Origin: Thermomucor indicae-seudaticae | Lineage: Eukaryota; Mucoromycota; Mucoromycetes; Mucorales; Lichtheimiaceae | Reading direction: 5' to 3' | Assembly: GCA_000787465.1 (NCBI GenBank) | Contig: JSYX01000264.1 | Span: 1-45,960, forward strand | DNA: 45,960 nt | Shown here: positions 33,786-44,007 of the stretch, in pieces | Layout of the letters: every line of letters begins with the position of its first letter | Numbering within the stretch: the stretch's first letter is position 1 | The notes under the pieces: model-generated | Told to the model about the DNA's origin: nothing | What the model saw: the letters and a program-made list of their open reading frames with translations, nothing else | Database searches by the model: none | Position numbers and translations under genes: made by a program

Positions 33786-34738
33786 CCCAGCCTTGCGGCA
33801 ACTTACCTCCAGCTTCGAGGCGCCTTCAACATACAGGATGTTCCGCTGCACGTTCTGCAATGTCTATATGGCGACAAGTAGGATACCAGTTACCATCTTG
33901 TAAATAATAAACCTCTCCATCATTGTATCCTCGTCCATAAGACATCTTTTCTTTATTACTGTTGAAGAGATACCATCCAGCAAGGCTGCGAAGCACACAC
34001 CTAGTTGTTCAATGATAGTAACAACACGAGGCTGTCGAGTCTGTAGACACACTTGCGTAGAACGAATTCATCCAAGTGTCAGTTTGAATGGACGAGGACG
34101 CGTGCACATAACGGCCACCCGTCAGACTATGGACGGGGTTTAATGACATGACAACTAATAAGCCTTTATCTGTGCCGCCCCTCTTGAACTTTTCCAAACA
34201 TCGTCGACGAAAATTAGGGCTGACACCCGTTGCAATCTTTCGATGGACGAGAACAAGTTTATTCTGAGGATCCTCTAAGGTTGCTCAGGCATTCAGCCTG
34301 CAAGACTGCCGAGACTGGAACTGCCATTCTGAACCCTTCTGGCAAAGGTGTCTTGAAAAAAGAGGATGGTCTGCAAACAATGCATTTGCTTGTTCACATC
34401 CTCCTCCTTCGTCTCGATGGGTTTTCTCTTTCATCTCCTATGTAATTTTGGGTTAGTCTCGCAAAAGTCTGCCGGTTCGTCGCAGGTGATCTGCTCGTTT
34501 GTCTGTAGTTTGTTGCCAAGGCACACGGCCTTCAATCTCTTCTGGAAGTACTGCGATAAGCAGCAATGATGGGATAGGTTTCCAAGGAACCATCTTTCTC
34601 CATAGGCGTTGGCACGGTTTCCGCGGGGGAAAAGTGGTGCTGCTCGTTACTGTGGCATAAGACACCTGTACGAAGCTGGGTGCGGGGATTTCTCTCTCGA
34701 GTGCTCCTCCTTTCCTGCATTACGCACGTACCACAGAA

Positions 34739-34758
34739 ACACACACACACACACACAC
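34739..34758. repeat. (AC)10 microsatellite
   Basis: Ten perfect AC units about 90 bp upstream of the Elongin A start codon, in its promoter or 5' UTR. Confidence 0.95.
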
Positions 34759-34846
34759 GCCCGCACCACCATACATATACAACGTATATACGCGCTAAAC
34801 ACTATATTTCAGAAAGTATCCCAGTACAAAGCGTCTCTTGTACAAT

Positions 34847-36158
34847 ATGCCTGTCAAATCACTTTTCACCCTCTCTCAGGAAGTCCTCATTCGCCATCTG
34901 GATTGTAAGATTCTGCCCTTGTGACACCATTCAAGGATCATGTATTCATCAGGAAGATGTTATTGTAGCGCTTACCGATGTAGGCAACACACCGTACGTA
35001 CTCTTGAAAAACGTTTTGAAAAGGGCGACGCCCAAGCAGCTTTATCGCATCGAACAGGCCAACCCTGTAAGTTTCCCCTCTCTCCCGTCTTTTACTACAC
35101 CGGAGCAAAGATTTCCTTATTTGTTCTCCTCAATAGCACCTCATGCCCGAATCCGATGGTACACAGAGATATACATGCTTAGAGTGCCAAAATTCAAGAA
35201 CGCTAATATTTTCCGTGTTAAAGAATTGTGGTTAACCCACTGCCTTACGTTCCAAGAATTCCGCGAAGGATATCAAAAGGGTCTCCATCGGGATCCGGCT
35301 GCTTGGCGGTCCTTTTACTGGGTACGTGTTGTTGATAGAGAGATTAAGCGACACAGAAGACTCAACTTCTTTTAATTCAGACAAAAATCAACAAAATGGA
35401 ACGCTTGCGTCAAACTGTTGGTGCCAAAATCAGGCAAAAGTATAACGAGATCCAAAATGAAAAAGCGGCTCGTTCTATCAAGGTCCTGTCAGGCATAGTT
35501 CCTACGCGTGGACGCAACGCAGCTACCTATGATGCGGCCAGTAAGTTTCTTGCTTTATCTTGTATGTACAGAAGGAATGTTAAGTCCTTGCTTTTCATAG
35601 AACGTTCCACACAAAGTAGATTGTTCCAAGAAACCCGTAAAGCAGCAGAACGATCGTAAGTTTCAGCAGTACCTCAGATCATGTGAACAAGTTGGGACCG
35701 ACTTGTCTATCTGTTCATGCAGTCATGCCATGTTTCAATGTTCCCCGAAACGAAGCCCACTAGCACCCTCCAGCCAACCCGTAAGTATCCCTAATGCTCA
35801 TTCAACCCCAAAGCTGACATAGAAGAAATATGCAGCCACAATCTCCCGCCAAGCGACACCAAACAGTCCTTTCCACACTTGAACGCAAGCCAAAACGCCC
35901 TGTAACGCCCACCGAACAACTCGTAAGTCACGAACATATCCCAAAGGCCTATTCGACTCCAAAACTGAGATGGAAGAAATATGTAGCCACAATCACCCGC
36001 CAAGCGGCGTCAAACAGTCCTTCCCACTGAAGAACGAGAACACAAGCCAAAGCGCCCTGTAGCCCGTGTAAACTACGATATTTTTAAGGAGGTAACAATC
36101 AACTTGCCCTCAGTCTGTTTGCATTACTGACTGCTTCTTTTTCTTTTAGCTGTCCTGA
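34847..36158 (+). CDS. ELA1: Elongin A (transcription factor SIII subunit A) homologue
   Basis: Elongin A pairs with Elongin C to stimulate RNA polymerase II elongation and to form a Cul3-type ubiquitin ligase acting on stalled polymerase. Ten exons: 34847-34904, 34969-35066, 35137-35158, 35224-35321, 35381-35540, 35601-35655, 35723-35780, 35836-35922, 35987-36091, 36150-36158, giving 249 residues. The N-terminal Elongin-A domain is clear: SLFTLSQEVLIRHLD, then DVGNTPYVLLKNVLKRATPK and LYRIEQANPHLMPESDELW, the last joined across intron 3, with a coiled stretch around RQKYNEIQNEKAARS. The C-terminal third is basic and Pro/Ser-rich and contains a tandem exon duplication (exons 8 and 9). The protein ends NYDIFKELS. 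It is shorter than yeast Ela1 (about 380 aa). The family call is strong; complex membership is inferred. Confidence 0.88.
35781..36064 (+). repeat. Tandem duplication of intron plus exon in Elongin A gene
   Basis: Intron 7 plus exon 8 (35781-35922) and intron 8 plus most of exon 9 (35923-36064) are clearly related copies. Both introns end in aagaaatatgcag or aagaaatatgtag. Both exons begin CCACAATC(T/A)CCCGCCAAGC and share caaacagtcctt and gccaaa(a/g)cgccctgta. The encoded repeats are PQSPAKRHQTVLSTLERKPK and PQSPAKRRQTVLPTEEREHK, about 29 residues each. Confidence 0.9.
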
Positions 36159-36318
36159 TCACTTCCTTCTGCAGGGACACGTTTGTACATTTTTTTCGTC
36201 GTATTAACATACATTTGCACCTCTTATCGAGTACAAAGGAAGTGTGCGTGCGTGTGTGTGAGAGAGATAGAAAGGGAATAAGTGTGGGGGAAGAAGCGTA
36301 GGTTGTATTCGACGATCT

Positions 36319-36870
36319 TTACACTTTCTTGCCAGTTTTCGTCTTGCCAATCAGAGACTTGTGAATATGAGGCAGGACACCACCTCCTGCAATCGTGGCC
36401 TTGATCAAAGTATCCAGTTCTTCATCACCGCGAATCGCCAGTTGTAAATGTCGAGGCGTGATACGTTTGACTTTGAGATCCTTTGTTGCGTTACCGGCCA
36501 ATTCCAAAACTTCGGCTGTCAGGTATTCGAGAATGGCGGCAGTGTACACGGCAGCCTTGGCGCCCACGCGTGCATTGTGTCGGCTTTTTTCTTTCAAGTA
36601 ACGATGAATACGACCCACGGGAAACTGCAGAAAAAGAAAATAGAACGAACGGATCAGTTTAATGACATTAAACGGAAAGGAGGTGATCCATATTTAGGGC
36701 ATTACTTGGAGACCTGATCGGGCTGATTGAGACAGGACGGGGGCTCTGTCTCGTTTCTCTGTGGGCTGTTGTTGTTGACTACTACTGGTGCCGGGTGTGG
36801 AATCCGCCTAAACACTAGCTTGTTGAGTAATTTCTCTCTTTTCGATTCAATAGGATCGCATTTTTACCAT
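36319..36870 (-). CDS. Histone H2A.Z variant
   Basis: Variant H2A deposited by SWR1 at promoters. Coding parts are 36870-36868 (the ATG alone), 36807-36706 and 36624-36319, separated by GT-AG introns of 60 and 81 nt, giving 136 residues. The core is unmistakably H2[82 protein letters not shown] and [14 protein letters not shown]. The N-terminal tail is odd: about 30 residues, Ser/Gln/Pro-rich ([20 protein letters not shown]), with a single lysine instead of the usual Gly-Lys repeats. That tail depends on exon 1 being only the start codon. No other ATG gives an open frame joined to exon 2. The core is certain, the start moderately so. Confidence 0.92.
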
Positions 36871-37455
36871 TTGGATCAATCGGGGGAAAAAGGTGGAAAA
36901 AAGAAAAAGACAACTGTGGTTCCCAAAATTGAAAAGATTGACCAATCAAAGCCCACCAAACGAAGCGCGTTCAAACAAAAGGTCCTCTTTGCACGTCGCT
37001 CAGACTGAACAAAAGAGTCTTTCTTACTTCAATAATAGTCGAGTCTATTTCACAGACATATTCGTCCGAGCAGCATTGGCTTTCAGGAAAGCTCCTTGGT
37101 TGGATGTCCAGTAGCGTCCCAAATCAATGGCTAGCCCGGTAGAAAACGAGTGTCTTTTTCTCTTTGCGACTGGTCGTATAACTGAAAGAGTTCAAAAAAT
37201 TGATGGATGTAATTCGTCCGCTATACAGTCTTCTAAGCACAACTTTGCTAACAGCTGCTTAAGGAAAGCCATATAAATCTCCAAGGCCTCTCCTTTTGAT
37301 ATCGCGTGAATCATAACTCGACAGCACGAGTGCCAATGTCTGAGCTGATAAAGTCCGAGACAACAAGTGCTGCCATTGTTGTGCCTCGATTTCCTTTTTT
37401 GCGGAGCCAAGAAGAAAGCTAAAGTTATTAACTCTCTTTTCCATTCATCATCATC
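36871..37455. promoter_or_regulatory. Divergent intergenic region, H2A.Z / class I myosin
   Basis: 585 bp between oppositely oriented start codons. A CCAAT box (attgaccaatcaaag, around 36938-36952) and a pyrimidine/ATC-rich leader before the myosin start are visible. No gene is recognised. Confidence 0.45.
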
Positions 37456-40400
37456 ATGGTCAAGGTAATAATACCGGTGGCATCCGCTCGCTGCGTGCTC
37501 CTTGTCCGCGTATGCCTTTATTGACGATAACGAATAATAATAGAAAGCGCTCGGGCGAAAAGGTGGAGGCGAAAAGAAGGTCATCAAGGCCTCTCGACCC
37601 GCTCGAGCCGATTGGAAAGAAGGCGTCAAAAAGAAACAAGTCGGCGTATCGGACATGACCCTTTTGACCAAGATTACCAACGAAGCCATCAATGAAAACT
37701 TGATGAAACGATGGCAGAATGGCGAGATTTATGCAAGTTATTTCCCCGGAAAAGACATCCAGCTTGCAACGTTATTATTAACAACCTGGGATGATAGACT
37801 TATATTGGCCACGTACTTATCAGCGTCAACCCGTTTCGTGACCTCGGTATTTACACCGATACAGTCCTCGATAGTTACCGTGGCAAAAACCTCCTCGAAG
37901 TAAGCGACCGTTTAAGGACGGTTACGGATCATCATCATCATCATTATTAATGCCATCAATAGATGCCTCCTCATGTCTTTGCCATTGCCGAATCCGCTTA
38001 TCATCATATGAGCAGTTACAAAGAAAACCAATGTGTTATCATCAGGTAAAAAGTAACACTAGAGAAAGAGAGACAGTGTGTCTTACATGGAAGAACAGTG
38101 GTGAATCGGGTGCAGGCAAAACTGAAGCCGCCAAACGAATCATGCAATACATTGCCGCCGTCTCGGGTGGTGGTCAAAACTCGTCCATTCAGCAAATCAA
38201 GGAGATGGTACTTGCCACGAATCCCTTGTTAGAAAGTTTTGGATGTGCAAAGACACTGCGAAACAACAATTCCAGTCGTCACGTAAGAAAATTCTCTCTG
38301 CCGAAAGGTTACAAAAAGCACAGCTGACGGATTCGATTAGGGAAAATATCTAGAGATTCAATTTAATGCCCAAGGTGAACCGGTTGGTGCCATCATCACA
38401 AATTACTTGTTGGAAAAGGCAAGTCTATATATCCAAGTAATCGTCAGTCTGCACCTCCTCGCTAAAACATCAAGTCGCAATGTAGAACCGCGTCGTCGGT
38501 CAGATTGAGAACGAACGTAATTTCCATGTGTTTTATCAGCTTACCAAAGCTGCACCGCCAGAGTATCAAGGTTTGTTTGTACTGTTATTGGCCATACCGT
38601 GTTAGGCGTGAGCCGTGCTCAATGAGGGTGTTTTACCAGAAACGTATGGCCTGCAGGGCCCAGAGAGCTACCTGTATACCAGCCGCAGTGGATGTCTTGA
38701 TGTGGAGGGTATTGATGATGTGAAGGATTATGCAGAGACTGTCGTAAGTTTGAAGAGTGCTGCTCTCAAGAAAAAGAAGAAAACGGGAAGACCAAACGGC
38801 TTAGGGCTTTTTTCCCGTCTTATTAAATATCCTAGAAAGCCATGGATGTGGTGGGACTCCAGAAGCATGAACAGGACGAGATATTCAAGATGCTGGCCAT
38901 TATTTTGTGGCTGGGCAACATGGTCTTTGCAGAGGATGATAATGGCAATGCAGCCATTTCGGACCCCGATGGTGTGTGCTTCTTGGATTGGTTTGAGGAT
39001 AGTGGGCGACGATCTAAAAAACTCTGTTGCTGTAGTCGCGAACTTTATTGCTTATCTGATGGAGGTGGACGCTGAAGCACTTTCCAAGGCCCTCACGAGC
39101 CGTATCATGGAAACCCAGCGTGGTGGCCGCCGAGGTAATAACATGCACTTGTATATATTATTACACATATTGATATATATACTAATGCATGTTTTTACAT
39201 ACAGGAAGTGTATACGAAGTTCCACTGAACGTTACACAGGCAACAGCTGTGCGCGACGCACTTGCCAAAGCGATCTATGAGCGGTTATTCGAGTGGATCG
39301 TGACGCGCGTCAACCTGTCGCTCCAGACGCGGGGCGCGGATCAATACGTGATTGGGGTGTTGGACATTTACGGGTTTGAGATCTTTGAAGACAACAGTTT
39401 TGAGCAACTGTGCATCAACTATGTCAACGAGAAGCTGCAGCAGATCTTTATCGAGCTCACGTTGAAGGCCGAGCAGGAAGAGTATGTGCGGGAGCAGATC
39501 CAGTGGACACCCATCAAGTTCTTCAACAACAAGATCGTGTGTGACCTGATTGAAGAGCGCCGACCTCCCGGTATTTTTGCGACCTTGAACGATGCGTGTG
39601 CGACCGCGCACGCAGACTCGAGCGCGGCCGACAACTCGTTCGTCCAGCGTCTGGGCTTTTTGTCTTCGAACCCGCACTTTGAATCGCGCGGCTCGAAATT
39701 CTTGATCCGCCATTATGCGGGTGACGTCTTGTACAACGTCGAGGGCATGACGGACAAGAATAAGGACCAACTGTTGAAGGACTTGCTGAACCTGGCAGCC
39801 GCATCCAGTAACCAGTTTATTTCCCAGACCTTGTTCCCGGAGCGGCCCGACCCGAACTCGAAGAAGAGACCGCCCACGGCCGGCGACAAGATCAAGGCGT
39901 CGTGCAATGCGCTCGTGACAAAACTGATGCAGTGCCATCCAAGCTATATTCGTACCATCAAGCCCAATGATAGTCGGAGTTCGACCGAGTACGACCAGAA
40001 GCGTGTGCTGCACCAGGTGCAGTATCTGGGTCTGTGCGAGAACATCCGTGTGAGACGTGCTGGTTACGCTTATCGAACGGTAAAGTAGTCTTTTAAGCAA
40101 ATGTGGTGAGTATCAGGATAATTATTCATTGTTTCTCTTTTATAGACGTTTGAAAAGTTTGTGGAGCGGTTCTACCTGTTGTGTCCTGCGACGGGTTATG
40201 CGGGCGAGTACATTTGGCAAGGCGACGCAGTCAGTGGAGCCCTGGAAATCTTGAAGCACAACAATATTCCTGCTGATGAGTGGCAAATGGGTACTTCCAA
40301 AGTGTTTATACGGCACCCAGAAACGGTAAAATTTTCTTTGACTGGGAGGCGCAGGATGGAGGCGCTTACAAGATTTCGTGTGTTATATACATACAGATCT

Positions 40401-42175
40401 TTGCGCTTGAAAACTTGCGCGACAAGTACTGGCACAATATGGCTACGCGTATCCAGCGAGCTTGGCGTGCCTATGTTCGACATAAACATGAATGTGCGCG
40501 GAAAATTCAGCGGTTCTGGAGACAAAACAAGTACAATATTGGCTACCTTCAGATGCGTGAATATGGTCATCAGCTCCTGGACGGTCGCAAGGAGCGTCGC
40601 AGGTTCTCGCTTTTGAGCATGCGCAAGTTTACGGGCGATTACCTGGATGTCAAAAATGGATCCGGATTGGCCACCATGATCCGGAATGCACTTACCTTGA
40701 AAGGTAATGCTCCTTATAACACTGGGAAAAAAACGAGAAAGGGAGAGGGGCTCATCAGGGCTTGCTTGTTTTGCTGTCAGGTGGGGAGGAAGTCGTGTTT
40801 AGTATGAAGGGTAGCATGCTTGTGCCACGAGCTATGCGATCAAGTGTGCCTAGTCCGCGGACGTTCGTGCTCGTAAGTTCGTGCCTTTTTTAGGATACGA
40901 GTACCAGTATTTAACTGACGTGCCGTTTGGAAGACAAATCAAAATCTTCATATTCTGATTACGACAAAGAATGGCAAAATGATTAATATGATGGACGAGA
41001 AAATCTTGTCTCTCAATGTCATCAGCGCGATCAGCACATCTACACTGCGCGACGACTGGCTGGTTTTACATGTGGACAATTCTCCTGATGGAGACACGAT
41101 TATTTCATGCATGTTCAAGACAGAGCTTTTGACACACATGGTGCAGCAATCAGGCGGACGTATCCGAGTCGAAGTTGCACCACAGATACAGTACACAAAG
41201 AAGGGTGGCAAGAAAGTAACGATGAAGTTTGTAAAGGACGAAAAGGTCAAACGTGACGATGTGTACAAGAGTCACGTCGTGAGTGTGCCATCGGGAGAGC
41301 CAGCCAATAGTGGTAAATTTTCCCACGAAATTTTGACGTAGGCAAGGGGCTAAAAATTTTTTTGACAGCGTCGTTCCCACCTTGTGCTACCAAGCAACCT
41401 ACCACCGCGTCGACAGCAACGAGAAAAGCGGCGGCACCTCGTATCAAACCAGCCACGACTACGACTCGATCTCCACCTGCTCCGATCAACAACAATACGC
41501 AACCCAGTATAGCTGCAGCTGCTCCTCGTCCGCCTCAACCACCCGTTATTACCAATGCCACTAACAACAACAACAACCATCATAGTATCAGCAGTACGCC
41601 TAGTACCAGACCGACATCCAATAATATCCAACCTGCTAAATCTTCTCGCCCAGTCCCACCTCCACCTCCACCGAAACCCACCGCCGTATCATCGCCAGCA
41701 CTGCCTCAATACAAGGCCATTTACCCATTCCAATCCCAAGAAAGCGGCGAGATCTCGTTTGAAAAGGACGAAATCATGGAAATTGTGGAAAAGGATGACA
41801 ATGGCTGGTGGTTAGCGCGTAATAAAGATGGACAAGAAGGATGGGTGCCCAGCAATTATCTTGAAGAGTATGTCAAACCCGTCGCGCGTGCGCCTCCCCC
41901 ACCACCACCTGCTCGCAGGCCGCCACCGAGTACTCCTAATAATAACGGACCGGTACCTGCGGCGCGACGTGTTCCTCCCGCTACCAGCACTAAACCAGTT
42001 ATACCTGCTCGACCTGATGTGACCCCTTCGAATGCAGCTGCCTCCCTCGCTGATGTCGTAAGTTAGATTTTTTGGTTTGTGTCTGTATTTGTGAGTGGCT
42101 AAAAAGAGAGAAAAAATATAGCTCCGAGCCAGGCGACAGCAGCAACAGGGTAACGAAAGCGATAATGAATGGTAG
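37456..42175 (+). CDS. MYO1: Class I myosin with TH1, proline-rich, SH3 and acidic tail
   Basis: Actin motor of endocytic patches and polarised growth (yeast Myo3/5, Aspergillus MyoA). Seventeen exons: 37456-37464, 37544-37732, 37798-37899, 37963-38045, 38099-38282, 38341-38418, 38486-38570, 38640-38743, 38836-38971, 39036-39134, 39205-40079, 40146-40325, 40397-40703, 40781-40872, 40934-41312, 41369-42057, 42122-42175, giving 1,214 residues. Motor: P-loop GESGAGKT (129-136), switch [31 protein letters not shown], and TEDS-site Ser358 in [11 protein letters not shown], the PAK-phosphorylated residue in yeast. IQ region [22 protein letters not shown]1 lipid-binding domain ([13 protein letters not shown] to [13 protein letters not shown]). 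Pro-rich TH2. SH3 ([20 protein letters not shown] to PSNYLEEY). The last exon encodes an Arp2/3-binding acidic end, ESDNEW. Introns 2 (37733-37797) and 6 (38419-38485) have GC donors. Confidence 0.97.
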
Positions 42176-42212
42176 TTAGTTTTTGTTTTTAGAAGGGCAA
42201 TATAGAAATGAT

Positions 42213-43059
42213 TCATTGTTCAAGTTTTTTGATTTCCCGTTGAAGTTTTTCAAGTTCTTTTTCTTTTTGAATGACTTTATAAGTTGCGTCCTTTAAAAAA
42301 ATGCCAGTTAGCAACAGAAAAAAAAGAAGGAAAGAAATGGCTTACTTCAAGTTTTTTCATGGCATGGAAATAGATACTGTCAAAGGTATCCATGAGAGCC
42401 GAGGTGCGTACGGCCGGCATGATGCTGCTTGGTGTGCTTGATACGAATTGTTGGTAAGCCAGTTCAGTCAAGTTGACGATCTGGACCGGCAGTTTCTCGC
42501 GGCTAATAGTCATTGAGTGTTAAAAGACGCACGAAAATGGATTACAGATCGACGAAAAAGAAGCTCACGTTTGGGTATCCCAGAATGCATAGTCGTAGGC
42601 ATGCGTTGAGCTGTCATCTTGTACTGTAAGTGAAGAAGTCAGAATAGCCAGGCATCGGATCAAAGTAGTCTGCTGCTGCTCCTGCTGCTGCATAAATTCG
42701 AGGTGTTCACGAGCCGACAACGCCAGTACAGTCTGCCTCCTGAATTTAAAGTAGCCCACCACCGTGTCCTCTTTGTCTGGTCTATACAGTCGGAACCCCT
42801 CAATGACTGTTTCGCATTATTTTTTTTCGAATCGTCTCACGGTAAAAAGTAAAAAAAAGGAACCCACTTAGGAAGGTTTTTTCGCCTGATTTCGCGACTG
42901 TGCCCATCAGGCTACCTTCCTGAAACGACTCTTAGTTCTCGATTGCTTCTTCCTCACGCTGTTCTTGATTGAACTTGCCAGATCGCCATGCGCATTCGCA
43001 CATTCGTACAGTAGTGCAGCCAGGACAGTACCGCTTATATGAATATGGCTCAAACTCAT
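42213..43059 (-). CDS. Abraxas/ABRO1-like MPN- scaffold protein
   Basis: Abraxas-family proteins are catalytically dead MPN scaffolds that hold the K63-specific deubiquitinase BRCC36 in BRISC or BRCA1-A complexes. Five exons: 43059-42979, 42919-42868, 42806-42569, 42502-42346, 42290-42213, giving 201 residues. Features match Abraxas in order: HISGTVLAALLYECANAHGD and LEGSLMGTV (MPN start), VVGYFKFRRQTVLALSAREH (as in the family's GWYKFRR...FRE), AILTSSLTVQD, STHAYDYAFWD, PVQIVNLTELAYQQF, then helix TSALMDTFDSIYFHAMKKLE and a C-terminal coiled coil (VIQKEKELEKLQREIKKLEQ). No HxHPxPS JAMM metal site is present. The long C-terminal extension and pSxxF motif of animal ABRAXAS1 are absent. Intron 1 has a GC donor (CTG|GCAAGT), the only choice that yields GDLEGSLMG. 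Confidence 0.8.
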
Positions 43060-43126
43060 ATAGAGGGGGGAAAGAAGAAAGTCCGCTGTTCACCTTAAGC
43101 AACTTGCCTTTTTGTCCTTGGATGCA
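43060..43126. promoter_or_regulatory. 67-bp bidirectional promoter, Abraxas-like / TEX261-like genes
   Basis: Only 67 bp separate the two divergent start codons, so core promoters and 5' UTRs must overlap or lie inside the coding regions. A purine-rich tract (gaggggggaaagaagaaag) occupies the Abraxas side. Confidence 0.6.
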
Positions 43127-43987
43127 ATGATGTCCTTTCTTCATTTCGTTGCCTATGGAGCAACGCTTCTTGGATTTTGTTTCCTGGTCCTGAGTCTAGG
43201 CAAGCACACAAAAACACCACAAGGAAAGCGGCGGGATGGTATGCTCATGGTGTATAGATAGCATGCGGCTTGTATTACTTGGCAGAACTCGTTGAAGAGT
43301 ACACGGTGTATACCAAAAAGGTCATCAAGACCATGACCTTGGTACAGTATTCAGCAACCATGATGGACCTCAGCAGCTAACTCATTTTTTTGTATTGGAA
43401 GGCCGTGGTGGGCATTCATGTGCTATTATGGATCATTGACAGGCTCCCGTTCCTGCCCCTCGCGTTTTCTGTATTCTGCCATGGCGTCTACACACTGAAC
43501 CTCGCGACGTTCCCGTTCATTAGCCTGACCAGTCTGCCCTTTATCGGCAGTTGCAGTAAGTAAAAAGAATAGAGAGTCATAGACAACAGGGCTCATGTTG
43601 TATATATAAAGTATTGGTGTTTGTGGATCACTATGTGTGGTTCCGATACTTTACGACGCACTACCGTCCGTTCATGGACATTGCCGCCTTCTTTGGTATC
43701 TGCGTCTGGTTGATCCCGTTCACGTACTTTATCAGCCTCTCTGCCAACGACAATGCGCTTCCCACAAGTGCAGGTAGTATTTCTTTTTTCAGGTTATTCA
43801 TTCATTCATTGTGGATATTTATACTAAACCCCACTTCAATTTTATCATTCCCAAAGACGCCGACGCGATTCCGTCACAGTACAAAAAGGGGCTGTACAGA
43901 TCAGTGTTTAGTCTCTTTGATCGAAAGGATGGGCCAAGCTTATTACAACAACAACAACAACAACATTATCGTGATAAAGCAGCCTAA
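43127..43987 (+). CDS. TEX261/Svp26 family ER-Golgi membrane protein
   Basis: Multi-span COPII cargo adaptor that helps export glycosyltransferases and other type II membrane proteins from the ER (yeast Svp26). Five exons: 43127-43199, 43262-43341, 43402-43555, 43612-43773, 43857-43987, giving 199 residues, or 198 if the second of two adjacent ATGs (43130) is used. Human TEX261 has 196. Recognisable segments: MSFLHFVAYGATLLGFCFLV, LACGLYYLAELVEEYTVYTK, VVGIHVLLWIIDRLPFLPLA, LATFPFISLTSLPF, VLVFVDHYVWFRYFTTHYRP and FFGICVWLIPFTYFISLSAN, with about four membrane helices. A Gln run (six Q) lies near the C-terminus. Intron 1 has a GC donor (CTAG|GCAAGC). A GT donor five bases upstream would also keep frame but would shorten the conserved SLACGLYYL segment. 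Confidence 0.93.
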
Positions 43988-44007
43988 AAAGAAACATGTG
44001 CACGGTC

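Larger units (their letters stand above)
30076..34846. other. 4.8-kb region without recognised genes (decayed/repetitive)
   Basis: Apart from the repeats and one open frame listed separately, I see no known gene. Short open frames on both strands are Arg/Pro/Ser-rich and change frame often. Sequence segments recur: the 0.5-kb repeat at 30.6-31.9 kb, and a motif ggcctttctctactggtgtcc (32743-32763) resembling ggcctctctttactggtgccc (31448-31468). Base composition is more GC-rich and mosaic than the flanks between about 30.6 and 33.1 kb. Most likely this is decayed mobile or duplicated DNA. Confidence 0.4.

Noticed and set aside
36448..36717. Plus-strand frame over the H2A.Z gene
   Set aside because: Antisense to the conserved histone fold; no independent support.
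39285..40100. 271-codon open frame on the minus strand
   Set aside because: Antisense to the large, highly conserved myosin motor exon; no recognisable protein.
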